This document shows, in pieces, positions 1 through 7,933 of a stretch of 64,000 bases of DNA (position 1 is the first letter of the stretch; every line of letters starts with the position of its first letter). The position numbers were made by a program, and so were the translations under genes. The notes beneath the pieces are model-generated. The model saw only the letters and a program-made list of their open reading frames with translations. It was not told the DNA's origin and did no database searches. The DNA comes from Flavobacterium araucananum (GTDB lineage Bacteria > Bacteroidota > Bacteroidia > Flavobacteriales > Flavobacteriaceae), in contig NZ_MUGS01000016.1 in assembly GCF_002222055.1 (NCBI RefSeq), positions 1-64,000 on the forward strand, read 5' to 3'.

Positions 1-73
1 TTCCGCTAGGAACTAAATATCGGTAGAAAAAAAATAATATTTCACACAAAATTGTCCCGTTAGGGACTACACG
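1..73 (+). repeat. REP-like palindromes upstream of the Y1 transposase
   Basis: Two related units are visible. Positions 1-29 read TTCCGCTAGGAACT followed by a CGGTAGAAA tail. Positions 54-73 read GTCCCGTTAGGGACTACACG, whose TCCC/GGGA arms can form a short hairpin around GTTA. The same words recur near 35.17-35.55 kb. REP-like hairpins next to a Y1 transposase are the hallmark of RAYT systems. The link here is inferred from adjacency and shared sequence. Confidence 0.6.
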
Positions 74-75
74 TT

Positions 76-537
76 ATGGCAAATACCTATACCCAAATAC
101 ACATTCATTTTGTTTTTGCCGTAAAATTTAGGCAAGCTATAATTCATAATGATTGGAAAGAAGAGCTTTACAAATACATTGCAGGAATTATTAGAAATAA
201 TAATCATAAACTCTTAGCGATAAATGGTGTTTCAGATCATATTCATGTTTTAATTGGTATTAGACCTGCACAATCAATTTCTGATTTAATGAAAAATATC
301 AAACAAGATTCTTCAAAGTGGATTAATACAAATAAATTTTTAAAAATCCATTTTGAATGGCAAGAAGGATATGGAGCATTTTCATATAGTAAATCCCAGT
401 TAAATGCAGTAGTTAATTATATTGAGAATCAGGAAGTGCATCATAAAAAGAAAACTTTTCGAGAAGAGTATATTGACTTTCTTGAAAAATTTGAAATAGA
501 TTATGATGAAAAGTTTATTTTTAAGGAATTAATTTAA
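76..537 (+). CDS. IS200/IS605-type Y1 transposase (RAYT-like)
   Basis: A 153-residue single-strand DNA transposase of the Y1 HUH superfamily. The HUH metal-binding motif is His55-Ile-His57 in SDHIHVLIGI. The likely catalytic tyrosine is Tyr115 in YIENQ, with Gln119 one helical turn on. Family members nick and rejoin hairpin-ended single-stranded DNA. The length fits IS200 TnpA; no TnpB or accessory gene follows. The start codon lies three bases after a REP-like hairpin, and related hairpins stand alone at 35.2 kb, so it may be a domesticated RAYT moving REP units rather than a selfish IS. No second copy lies in the window. Confidence 0.88.
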   Translation: MANTYTQIHIHFVFAVKFRQAIIHNDWKEELYKYIAGIIRNNNHKLLAINGVSDHIHVLIGIRPAQSISDLMKNIKQDSSKWINTNKFLKIHFEWQEGYGAFSYSKSQLNAVVNYIENQEVHHKKKTFREEYIDFLEKFEIDYDEKFIFKELI

Positions 538-559
538 GTTATTTTTCAATCCCTAAAAA

Positions 560-1093
560 ATGCCAAATCCAAAAATAAAAATTCTTGCTATAACTGGCAG
601 CACACGAAAGAACTCAAGCAATTATAAAATTCTAAAATATATTGCAGAACATATAAAAACGGAATTCGAAGTTGAAATTTTCGAAGATTTGGATCAGATT
701 CCTCATTTTAATCCGGATTTAGATAAGGAGAATCCGCCAAAACAAGTTGAAGCTTTCAGGAATAAAATTATTGCGGCTGATGGAGTAATAATTTGTACGC
801 CTGAATATGTTTTTAGTTTGCCCGGAAGTTTAAAAAATATTTTGGAATGGTGTGTTTCGACTACTATTTTTTCAGGTAAAAAGACAGGATTGATAACCGC
901 TTCTGCTTCAGGAGAAATGGCGCATGAACAGTTGATTTTGATTATGAAAACACTCGAAGCCGGGTTCGATGAAAACACACAACTTTTAATACAGGGTATT
1001 CGTGGTAAAATTAATGAGGATGGTAAAATTATAAACGAAGAGACAGAGATTGCTGTTCAGTATTTTATATCTAATTTCGAAAATCAATTTTAG
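560..1093 (+). CDS. NADPH-dependent FMN reductase family protein
   Basis: A 177-residue cytosolic flavodoxin-fold protein. The FMN-phosphate loop is GSTRKNSSN at residues 13-21. The flavin-contacting segment PEYVFSLPGSLKN is at 81-93, matching the family pattern PEYnxsxPgxLKN. Family members reduce FMN, quinones, chromate or azo dyes using NAD(P)H; the substrate cannot be told from sequence. It starts 22 bp after the transposase gene but is unrelated to it. Confidence 0.88.
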   Translation: MPNPKIKILAITGSTRKNSSNYKILKYIAEHIKTEFEVEIFEDLDQIPHFNPDLDKENPPKQVEAFRNKIIAADGVIICTPEYVFSLPGSLKNILEWCVSTTIFSGKKTGLITASASGEMAHEQLILIMKTLEAGFDENTQLLIQGIRGKINEDGKIINEETEIAVQYFISNFENQF

Positions 1094-1148
1094 GATTTAG
1101 GTAAGCCGTTAATTGCTTAGTTTTACTTCTCGCTTTTTAAAATAAAAA

Positions 1149-2021
1149 ATGATCACAAGAAGAAATTTTTTAATAAATACCAGTCTGGCTGCTACAGCAG
1201 TTTGTGCTGTGCCATCATTAGCCTTTACGATGAATAAAAAAGAGATAGGATTGCAATTATATACACTGCGGGAAGAACTGGGTAAAGATGTAAAATCGAC
1301 TTTAAAAAAAGTAGCCAATGCAGGTTTTACAACGGTAGAAACGTATGGTTTTTCGATTAAAGATCAATTCTGGGGATTATCTGCAATTGAATTAAAGAAA
1401 ATATTAGACCAAAACGGACTTAAAGCGGTAAGCGGACATTATAACTTGGGAAGCTTTTTGGCAGATGGAAACACAACAGAATTGAAAGCAGCAATTGAAG
1501 CCGCTACGATTTTGAAAAGCGAATATTTGACAATTCCGTGGATTGATGAACCTTTGAGAAGGAATATTAAAGATTATAAAGTTATTGCAACGCGATTAAA
1601 TGAAGCTGCTAAAATGTGTCAGAAAGCAGGTTTGAAATTGGCGTATCATAATCATGATTTTGAGTTTCAAAAACACGACGGAGTTACCGGATATGAAATT
1701 TTATTAAAGGAAACAGATAAAGATTTAGTCTATTTTGAATTGGATTTATATTGGGTTGTTCGCTCAGGAAATGATCCTCTTAAATTGTTTAAAGAAAATC
1801 CGGGACGTTTTAAAATGTGGCATGTAAAAGATATGGACAAAACAAATCCGGCTTTGAATACAGAAGTTGGTTCAGGTTCGATTGATTTTAAAACCATTTT
1901 CAAAGAAGCAAAACAATCCGGAATGAAACATTTTTTTGTAGAACAAGAGAATAATTACAATCCGAATGCTTTTGATTCCATTAAAGTGAGTTGTAATTTT
2001 ATTTCTAAAAAATTGCTTTAG
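1149..2021 (+). CDS. sugar phosphate isomerase/epimerase-like TIM-barrel protein, exported
   Basis: A 290-residue protein of the xylose isomerase-like/AP endonuclease 2 TIM-barrel superfamily. The N-terminus ITRRNFLINTSLAATAVC resembles a twin-arginine signal (RRNFL followed by a hydrophobic stretch), so periplasmic export is likely. The barrel begins at GLQLYTLREEL; YHNHDFEF and the WHVKDMD segment are typical metal/substrate loops. Bacteroidota homologues are usually annotated as sugar phosphate isomerase/epimerase without a defined substrate. The cupin gene follows after 51 bp and could share a transcript. Confidence 0.85.
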   Translation: MITRRNFLINTSLAATAVCAVPSLAFTMNKKEIGLQLYTLREELGKDVKSTLKKVANAGFTTVETYGFSIKDQFWGLSAIELKKILDQNGLKAVSGHYNLGSFLADGNTTELKAAIEAATILKSEYLTIPWIDEPLRRNIKDYKVIATRLNEAAKMCQKAGLKLAYHNHDFEFQKHDGVTGYEILLKETDKDLVYFELDLYWVVRSGNDPLKLFKENPGRFKMWHVKDMDKTNPALNTEVGSGSIDFKTIFKEAKQSGMKHFFVEQENNYNPNAFDSIKVSCNFISKKLL

Positions 2022-2072
2022 AATTAAATCAGATAAAAAAAAATATTGTACAAATTCAATTAAAAAATAAAT

Positions 2073-2420
2073 ATGAATAGTTTTGGGACAAGTAAAGAAT
2101 TTATAAAAGGAGATGAAATAGAGTGGGAAGTAGTTGGTGAAGGAATCAAACGTAAGATTCTGGCTTTTGATGACAAAGTAATGTTAGTTAATGTTCATTT
2201 TGAAAAAGGCGGAATTGGTGTCTTACACGAACATTATCATACGCAGGTTACGTATGTTTCCAGCGGTAAATTTGATGTTACTATCAATGGCGTTACTCAA
2301 ACATTAAAAGAAGGCGACAGTTTTTACATTCCGCCTCATGCGATTCATGGAGTAGTTTGTTTAGAAAGTGGCATGCTTACAGATGTTTTTAGTCCCGCAA
2401 GAGAAGATTTTTTAAAATAG
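2073..2420 (+). CDS. small cupin-domain protein
   Basis: A 115-residue single-domain cupin. Motif 1 carries His52, His54 and His56 in LHEHYHTQ, with Gln58 near where cupins usually have the metal-binding Glu. Motif 2 carries PPHAIHG with His92. The fold normally binds one metal and serves as an isomerase, dioxygenase or sensor; the function here is unknown. Its position after a sugar isomerase-like gene suggests a carbohydrate role, but that is only context. Confidence 0.85.
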   Translation: MNSFGTSKEFIKGDEIEWEVVGEGIKRKILAFDDKVMLVNVHFEKGGIGVLHEHYHTQVTYVSSGKFDVTINGVTQTLKEGDSFYIPPHAIHGVVCLESGMLTDVFSPAREDFLK

Positions 2421-2440
2421 AATTAAATAAAAATCAGTTA

Positions 2441-2520
2441 GAATCTGCGTTTTCGCGATAGCGAATCCGTTTAATCAGCGTCAATTTTAGAATACTGATA
2501 ACGCAGATTTACACAGATTT
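2441..2520. repeat. intergenic inverted repeat (AATCTGCGT/ACGCAGATT)
   Basis: The arms AATCTGCGT (2442-2450) and ACGCAGATT (2501-2509) are exact inverse complements. Inside lies a small TTCGC-GATA-GCGAA hairpin, and ACACAGATTT follows on the right. It resembles the CACAGATT-type palindromes seen later in the window at 38.1, 42.5 and 47.3 kb. No coding sequence is visible in the 2421-2579 gap. Confidence 0.55.
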
Positions 2521-2567
2521 TATAAAAAAAATAACTCTAATTGTAAGTTTAGATTAAATATTGATGG

Positions 2568-2575
2568 TATTTTTG
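2568..2575 (+). promoter_or_regulatory. Bacteroidota -7 box TATTTTTG before the MFS gene
   Basis: TATTTTTG fits TAnnTTTG and ends four bases before the ATG at 2580. A clear TTTG -33 box 19 bp upstream is not seen. If used, the transcript would be almost leaderless or translation would start further in. Confidence 0.35.
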
Positions 2576-2579
2576 CCAA

Positions 2580-3746
2580 ATGAATTTATCCAAAACGAAT
2601 GTCTTATTTATGGCAGCTTGCACTGGACTTATAGTTGCAAATCTGTATTACTGCCAACCCTTAATTGTTTTAATTGCCAACGAATTTAAAATTCCTGAAG
2701 CCAATGCAGGAACAATAACCTATCTAACGCAAGCCGGTTATGCGATTGGGTTATTTTTTATGGTTCCGTTAGGAGATAAAATCGAGCGAAAAAAACAAAT
2801 TTTAATGACTACTTTTGCTTCTGTAATTGCCTTAATTCTTGCAGCTACGGCTCAAAGTTTTTTTCTTTTACAAATTGCTTCTTTATTAATTGGAATTACC
2901 TCAATTGTACCGCAGCTTATTTTGCCTTTGGCAGCTTCGCTAAGTGCGCCGGAACAACGTGGTAAAGTCGTTGGAACCATAATGAGTGGCTTACTTGTTG
3001 GTATCTTGCTATCGAGAACTTTAAGCGGCTTTATTGGTGAGGTTTTAGGATGGAGATCAATGTTTTATATCGCTGCCGGAATTTGTCTTTTAATCTTTTT
3101 TGTAATTCAGAATAAGTTTCCGGTCAATAAACCACAGTTTCAGGGAACTTACGGTCAATTAATTCAATCCCTTTTTACACTTATCAAAACACAACCGGTT
3201 TTGCGGGAAGCTACACTTATTAATGTGTTTAGTTTTGCACAATTTGGAGCTTTTTGGGTTACGATGGTTTTACTGCTTTCAGGAGAACCTTTTCATTATA
3301 GCAGTGCCACAATTGGTTTGTTTGGTATTGTAGGTGCTTCAGGAGCTTTAGCAGCACCATTGGTGGGTAAAATGGGAGACAAAGGAGGCTCAAGAGTAGC
3401 TGTTGGTTATGGCTGTTTATTGATCTTAATTAGTTTTTTAATTTTTTACTTTTCAATAGAAAGTGTAATAGGAATTGCGATTGGAATCGTTTTTATCGAT
3501 ATAGGAATTCAAGGCGTTCATATCTCCAATCAAACCCGCGTATATTCGTTGCTTCCCGAAGCAAGAAACAGGTTAAATACCGTATTTATGTCATTTAGCT
3601 TTTTAGGGACAGCGGCAGGATCTGCTTACGGATTGTTACTCTGGAAATTAGGAGGATGGCATGCCGTAACTATCGGATGTGCCGGATTATCAGTATTAGC
3701 ATTAACAGTATACGGACTTACTTATAAATCAAAGTCTAAAAAATAG
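2580..3746 (+). CDS. MFS transporter
   Basis: A 388-residue inner-membrane protein with about 12 hydrophobic segments and the MFS loop 2-3 motif GDKIERKK at about residues 64-71. The pattern resembles the YnfM/arabinose-efflux-like drug/H+ antiporters common in Bacteroidota. The substrate is unknown. The gene is monocistronic by spacing. A TAnnTTTG box sits directly before the ATG, so a leaderless mRNA is possible. The next internal Met is at residue 11, but it lies inside the first membrane segment. Confidence 0.88.
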   Translation: MNLSKTNVLFMAACTGLIVANLYYCQPLIVLIANEFKIPEANAGTITYLTQAGYAIGLFFMVPLGDKIERKKQILMTTFASVIALILAATAQSFFLLQIASLLIGITSIVPQLILPLAASLSAPEQRGKVVGTIMSGLLVGILLSRTLSGFIGEVLGWRSMFYIAAGICLLIFFVIQNKFPVNKPQFQGTYGQLIQSLFTLIKTQPVLREATLINVFSFAQFGAFWVTMVLLLSGEPFHYSSATIGLFGIVGASGALAAPLVGKMGDKGGSRVAVGYGCLLILISFLIFYFSIESVIGIAIGIVFIDIGIQGVHISNQTRVYSLLPEARNRLNTVFMSFSFLGTAAGSAYGLLLWKLGGWHAVTIGCAGLSVLALTVYGLTYKSKSKK

Positions 3747-3775
3747 AAAGGACAAATTGATATAAAATTAATTTG

Positions 3776-3783
3776 TAAATTTG
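3776..3783 (+). promoter_or_regulatory. -7 box TAAATTTG before the prolyl isomerase gene
   Basis: TAAATTTG matches the Bacteroidota TAnnTTTG -7 element and lies 23 bp before the ATG at 3807. The -33 element is weak: ATTG is at 16 bp rather than TTTG at 19 bp. Confidence 0.4.
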
Positions 3784-3806
3784 CATTTAAATTAAAAATA
3801 ACAACA

Positions 3807-4739
3807 ATGGAAAACGGAATATACGCTAAATTCAACACTAGTAAAGGTTCGATTTTAGTAAAACTAACACACGATTTAACACCGGGAACCGTAGGGAATT
3901 TTGTAGCTCTTGCAGAAGGAAATATGGAAAATAAAGTAAAGCCTCAAGGACAAAAATTCTATGATGGATTAACATTTCATAGAGTAATTCCTGATTTTAT
4001 GATCCAGGGTGGTTGCCCTAAAGGAACAGGAACAGGTGATCCTGGATATAAATTTGATGATGAATTTCATCCAAGTTTAAAACACGATCGTCCGGGAGTT
4101 TTAGCAATGGCAAATTCAGGACCTGCAAGTAATGGTTCTCAATTTTATATTACTCACGTTCCAACTTCTTGGTTAGACGGAAAACATACTGTTTTTGGTC
4201 ACGTAATCGAAGGTCAGGATGTTGTTGATGCTGTAGCTCAGGGTGATAATCTTGATAATGTAGAGATTATCAGAGTTGGAGAAGAAGCGGAGAAATTTAA
4301 TGCTATCGAAGCTTTTGTTGGTCTAAAAGGTGCTCGTCTAAAACGTGATGCTGCTTTAAAAGCTGAATCTGAAGCTAAAATGGAACAATTGGCTGCTGGT
4401 TTTGAAAGAACAGATAGCGGTTTACGTTATAAAATGATTAATAAAGGAGATGGTAAAAAAGCTGAATCTGGAAAAACAGTAGCGGTTCATTACGAAGGAT
4501 CTTTAGAAACAGGAAAAGTTTTTGATTCTTCTTACCCACGCAAAAAACCAATCGAATTTAGATTAGGCCAGGGTCAGGTTATCGAAGGATGGGACGAAGG
4601 TATTGCTCTTTTACAAGTAGGAGACAAAGCTCGTTTTGTAATTCCGTCTGACTTAGCTTACGGAGCTGCAGGAGCAGGAGGAGTTATTCCGCCAAACGCA
4701 ACTTTGATTTTCGATGTTGAATTAATGGAAGTAAAATAA
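3807..4739 (+). CDS. dual-domain peptidyl-prolyl isomerase: cyclophilin fused to FKBP
   Basis: A 310-residue cytosolic folding catalyst with two unrelated prolyl isomerase domains. The cyclophilin domain spans about 1-160, with catalytic Arg59 in FHRVIPDFMIQGG, GSQFYIT at 110-116 and Trp122 at the cyclosporin contact position. A helical linker follows at about 163-200. The FKBP domain spans about 203-310, with Tyr229, Phe239-Asp240, Trp262 in VIEGWDEG and Tyr285 in AYGAAG. There is no signal peptide. This order (cyclophilin then FKBP) is the dual-family immunophilin type described from Flavobacteria. A strong terminator follows the stop codon. Confidence 0.95.
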   Translation: MENGIYAKFNTSKGSILVKLTHDLTPGTVGNFVALAEGNMENKVKPQGQKFYDGLTFHRVIPDFMIQGGCPKGTGTGDPGYKFDDEFHPSLKHDRPGVLAMANSGPASNGSQFYITHVPTSWLDGKHTVFGHVIEGQDVVDAVAQGDNLDNVEIIRVGEEAEKFNAIEAFVGLKGARLKRDAALKAESEAKMEQLAAGFERTDSGLRYKMINKGDGKKAESGKTVAVHYEGSLETGKVFDSSYPRKKPIEFRLGQGQVIEGWDEGIALLQVGDKARFVIPSDLAYGAAGAGGVIPPNATLIFDVELMEVK

Positions 4740-4775
4740 GAAAATTAGATACAATTTAGTATTGTTTTAAATTAG

Positions 4776-4808
4776 AATCCCATTTGCTACGGCGAATGGG
4801 ATTTTTTT
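4776..4808 (+). terminator. intrinsic terminator after the prolyl isomerase gene
   Basis: The nine-base stem AATCCCATT/AATGGGATT around TGCTACGGCG is followed by a run of T. It lies 36 bp after the stop codon. Confidence 0.75.
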
Positions 4809-4836
4809 ATATTTACTTCTAAAATAAAGGAAAACA

Positions 4837-5157
4837 ATGAAATCAAGAATCTTAACACTAACAGCTGTAGTATTGCTTTTGGCTTCGTGCGGAACTCAAA
4901 AAACCGCTACGGTTGCAACCAAAGAACCAACTGCAACAGCAGTAACCGAAATAGCAAAACCTGCAGCGCTGACACCTGAATTAGCAGAAGGAAAAAACTT
5001 GTACGAAAACAGTTGTGCAAGATGCCATAAATTATATGATGCCAAGAAATTTACTCAGGAAGAGTGGAAGCCCATTTTGACAAGGATGCAGAAAAAAGCG
5101 AAGTTAGACGATACCCAAATAGCTTCGATATCAAATTATATTACTTCTCAATTGTAA
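4837..5157 (+). CDS. small cytochrome c family lipoprotein
   Basis: A 106-residue protein beginning with a lipoprotein signal: hydrophobic VVLLLASC with the lipobox Cys18. A threonine/alanine-rich linker follows, then one c-type heme site CARCH (Cys60, Cys63, His64). Met84 in ILTRMQKKAK is the likely sixth ligand. It should be an electron carrier anchored to a membrane and facing the periplasm. The partner oxidase or dehydrogenase is not in the window. A terminator directly follows. Confidence 0.88.
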   Translation: MKSRILTLTAVVLLLASCGTQKTATVATKEPTATAVTEIAKPAALTPELAEGKNLYENSCARCHKLYDAKKFTQEEWKPILTRMQKKAKLDDTQIASISNYITSQL

Positions 5158-5179
5158 AAAGTTGTTGTTGTAAAATCAT

Positions 5180-5216
5180 AAAACTATCCAGTACTTGTAT
5201 TGGGTAGTTTTTTTTT
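5180..5216 (+). terminator. intrinsic terminator after the cytochrome gene
   Basis: The arms AAACTATCC and GGGTAGTTT pair with one G-U, and nine T residues follow. It lies 23 bp after the stop codon at 5157. Confidence 0.7.
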
Positions 5217-5229
5217 AAAATAGAACATA

Positions 5230-5260
5230 AAAAAACACCTTCACGGATGAGGTGTTTAAA
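5230..5260 (-). terminator. terminator of the Gre-like gene
   Basis: The stem AAACACCT/AGGTGTTT around TCACGGATG starts three bases after the stop codon of the minus-strand gene. On that strand it is followed by a run of T. It could also work in the other direction. Confidence 0.7.
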
Positions 5261-5263
5261 AAA

Positions 5264-5659
5264 TTAAGAATTGCTTTCAGAAATAGTATTAACCGCAACT
5301 ATTTTTAAAGTCTTTATTCCGGCCGGTAATTCCCAATCGACTTCGTCATTTTCCTTAAAACCAATAATAGCAACACTTAAAGGAGCAAGGATTGAGATCT
5401 TACTTTGTTTGACATCTGCAAACGAAGGTAAGACAATCTGAATTTTCATTTGTTTCTTTGCTTTTACATCTTCGATAGTTACATACGAATTAATTTTTAC
5501 GATCGAATTATCTAGTTCGCTTTCTTTGCTAATTATAGCGCGATCTAATTCTTGCGAAAGTTGATTGGCTTCTTTTGCGTTTGTTGAATTTTTACTTTTT
5601 ACGATCAATTCTCTTAAGAACTGATAATCTGTTTTACAGAAAGTGGGTGTTGGTTTCAT
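5264..5659 (-). CDS. GreA/GreB-type C-terminal domain protein (Rnk-like)
   Basis: A 131-residue protein with a short helical N-terminus (about 1-50) and an FKBP-like C-terminal domain of the GreA/GreB family (about 55-125). The segments ILAPLSVAIIGFKENDEVDWELP and TLKIVAV match the usual SPxGxALLGxxxGDxVxxxxP pattern. The full GreA coiled coil with its acidic tip is missing, so it more probably binds RNA polymerase as a regulator (as Rnk does) than cleaves backtracked RNA. A hairpin-rich leader with a terminator-like stem lies upstream at 5.79-6.03 kb. Confidence 0.78.
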   Translation of the reverse strand: MKPTPTFCKTDYQFLRELIVKSKNSTNAKEANQLSQELDRAIISKESELDNSIVKINSYVTIEDVKAKKQMKIQIVLPSFADVKQSKISILAPLSVAIIGFKENDEVDWELPAGIKTLKIVAVNTISESNS

Positions 5660-5789
5660 AGATATATTGTTTTTTAAAATATTGAATTCAGTTTTTTATC
5701 GCTTGATAAATGCATAATCCTTATCTCAAATTGTAGAATACAATCTGAATTTTTGAAAATAGATGTTTTTGGAAACTTTTGGTTAAAAA

Positions 5790-6030
5790 AAACCAAAAAA
5801 ATATTTGAGAGAGGATACACTCTTTCAAATAAAATAAAAAATTAAATTGTGGTATAAATCCTCCGCCTTAAAGAAGAAATTGAAATAGACGGAGGCCTAA
5901 TTAATAAAGGCCTTACTATGTGAAATAAGTACAGCAAGCGGTTTTCTCGTTAGAGAAAACAACAACATAAAAACTGTAAATATATTTATAGCGCTCAAAA
6001 TGAGAATAATTAATTTGATCTGCAAAGATA
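5790..6030 (-). ncRNA. candidate small RNA or leader with a 23-codon ORF
   Basis: On the minus strand a TATCTTTG -7 box (6023-6030) is followed by a tiny ORF starting ATG at 5968 (MLLFSLTRKPL...) and ending at TAG 5897-5899. Hairpins follow: GTTTTCTC/GAGAAAAC (5941-5960), AGGCCT/AGGCCT (5893-5915) and CCTCCG/CGGAGG (5860-5895). A stem ATTTGAAAGAG/CTCTCAAAT with a T run (about 5795-5825) could terminate. This could be a stand-alone sRNA or an attenuator ahead of the Gre-like gene. The 5660-6058 gap holds no other gene. Confidence 0.35.
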
Positions 6031-6058
6031 GGTAAACTTTTTTAAATGGTGTAAATGT

Positions 6059-6613
6059 TTATTTCCATTTGATGCTACAGCCTATACTTGGCTTTTGAGG
6101 CTCTTTTAAACTACGGTTGTATATAAGTGCATCAATAGCACTGCGAAGATCACTACCGCTTAGAGGAATACCGTTTCCAGGTCTTGAATCATCGAGTTGT
6201 CCGCGATAAAATAATCGATCCTGATTATCAAATAAATAAAAATCCGGCGTACAGGCAGCATTATAGGCTTTGGCAACTTTCTGACTTTCGTCGAATAGGT
6301 AAGGAAAATCTATTTTGTTCTCAAAAGCAAATTCCGTCATTAATTCCGGGGCATCCTGCGGATATTTTACAATATCATTGCTTGAAATAGCGATTACACC
6401 AAGTCCCTGAACACGATAATCATTGGCAATCATAACAATTTCTTTGATTACATGAAGTACAAAAGGACAGTGATTACAAATAAAAATAACTAATGTTCCT
6501 TTTGATCCTTTAAGTTCTTCAAACGAATATTCGTTATTAGAGTTCGTATCTTTTAGTTTGAATTGTGGAGCAATAGTTCCCAGCGGAATCATATTTGAAG
6601 GAGTTCGTGCCAT
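6059..6613 (-). CDS. thioredoxin-fold (AhpC/TSA-like) thiol protein
   Basis: A 184-residue thioredoxin-like protein without a signal peptide, so probably cytosolic. The opening PLGTIAPQFKLKDTN is the AhpC/TSA family start. The redox pair is Cys46-Asn-His-Cys49-Pro in FICNHCPFV. The C-terminal GQLDDSRPGN is typical of the YneN/AhpC-like 'thioredoxin family protein' group of Flavobacteria. It could be a thiol peroxidase or disulfide reductase; the CxxC favours the latter. Confidence 0.85.
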   Translation of the reverse strand: MARTPSNMIPLGTIAPQFKLKDTNSNNEYSFEELKGSKGTLVIFICNHCPFVLHVIKEIVMIANDYRVQGLGVIAISSNDIVKYPQDAPELMTEFAFENKIDFPYLFDESQKVAKAYNAACTPDFYLFDNQDRLFYRGQLDDSRPGNGIPLSGSDLRSAIDALIYNRSLKEPQKPSIGCSIKWK

Positions 6614-6748
6614 TTTTTACAAAATTAGTTATTCAAAAATACCTTTAAAATTCTGTAAAAGGAAGATTGCAGACTAATTAATATTTACTTTTTGTTTTAT
6701 TGGAGGTTTTAGCATTCTTGTGAATCCCGATAGTTCTTTTGAATTGGC

Positions 6749-6873
6749 TTCAGCTTTTGCTGGAGTTTATATAAAATCAATCTGAATGGCTTTAGCCAAA
6801 AATGCCAAATTTGGCTAAAGCCTTATTGTTACTGATATTGGTAACCTCCAGCTAAAGCAGGAGTCTATTCAAT
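6749..6873. repeat. palindromic repeat of the GGCTTTAGCC family
   Basis: The core hairpin has exact 13-base arms GGCTTTAGCCAAA and TTTGGCTAAAGCC (6788-6822). It is flanked by a second inverse pair, TCAGCTTTTGCTGGAG and CTCCAGCTAAAGCAGG. A related copy lies at 28.34-28.44 kb. The 6614-6907 gap contains no recognisable gene. Confidence 0.65.
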
Positions 6874-6907
6874 AAATTTAATGCTCAAAAAAGTCGTATT
6901 TGTTCCT

Positions 6908-7801
6908 CTAAGAATTTAAAAACTCTAATAAATCGTTGTTTAATTTGTCTTTATCTGTATAGAATAAACCGTGTGGCGCACCTTCGTAAACAATATAAGT
7001 ATTTTCGCGAATGGCTTTTGCGGCTTTTTTTGATGTAAGTTCAATAGGTACTATTTTATCGTCATCGCCATGAATAATTAAGGTTGGAACTTTAATAAAA
7101 TCCAATTCTTCCCTAAAATCTGTGTACGAAAACGATTCGGCACATTTTAGAGTAGCACGGGGAGAAGCAAATGAACATAAGGTTCTGTAATATTCTAATA
7201 GTGGAGTGCTTAATGGTTTGTTGATGATATTTACACCAAAAAAAGTTTTCCCAAAATTGTCTACAAATCCTATTCGGTCTTCTTTAATAGCATTTGCGGT
7301 TGTTTCGCTTTTTTCTTTTGGATGTCCGTCAGGATTGTCATGAGTTTGCAATAAAAATGGAACAACAGACGATATTAAAGCTGCTTTTGTAATGCCTTTT
7401 CCGCCATAACGGCTAAAATAACGAACAACTTCTCCGCCACCCATTGAGAATCCCACAAGAGTCGCATCCTCTAATTGTAGCTGATCGATAATTTCTTTTA
7501 AATCATCTGTCAATGTATCATAGTCATAACCGTCGTAAGGCTGTGATGATTTACCAAATCCTCTACGATCGTAAGCAATAACCCTGTAATTATTTTGTAC
7601 TAAAAAATCGATTTGGTATTCCCACATCTCGTTCGAAAGTGGCCAGCCATGAATCAGGATTACAGGTTTTCCTTTTCCGTAATCTCTAACGTATAGTTTT
7701 ACGTTTTTCGAAGTTTTGATGTATTTATCCGTGTTTTGTTCGTGCAAATTAAAATCAAAATCTCTTAAAGTTTGATCTGCATTAAGGATACTATTTTCCA
7801 T
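6908..7801 (-). CDS. alpha/beta hydrolase (non-heme chloroperoxidase/arylesterase type)
   Basis: A 297-residue serine hydrolase. The oxyanion segment HGWPLSNEMW starts at residue 51 and the nucleophile is Ser119 in GFSMGG. The acid is in HGDDDKIVP and the catalytic His in APHGLF near the C-terminus. The pattern fits the cofactor-free haloperoxidase/arylesterase family; the natural substrate is unknown. An in-frame extension reaches 8032, but I chose the ATG at 7801 because the extension would overlap the divergent csaA gene and does not look like hydrolase sequence. Confidence 0.9.
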   Translation of the reverse strand: MENSILNADQTLRDFDFNLHEQNTDKYIKTSKNVKLYVRDYGKGKPVILIHGWPLSNEMWEYQIDFLVQNNYRVIAYDRRGFGKSSQPYDGYDYDTLTDDLKEIIDQLQLEDATLVGFSMGGGEVVRYFSRYGGKGITKAALISSVVPFLLQTHDNPDGHPKEKSETTANAIKEDRIGFVDNFGKTFFGVNIINKPLSTPLLEYYRTLCSFASPRATLKCAESFSYTDFREELDFIKVPTLIIHGDDDKIVPIELTSKKAAKAIRENTYIVYEGAPHGLFYTDKDKLNNDLLEFLNS

Positions 7802-7933
7802 TTTATATATTTTTAGGGTTAGCTGAATAAGTTGTAATGTAAATTTAGCCGAACAACTAAAAAAAACGGTTATAGAATTAGGAGTAATGATTACAAAATT
7901 AATACGTTTGTAATTGTTTAAAAATGAGACAAT

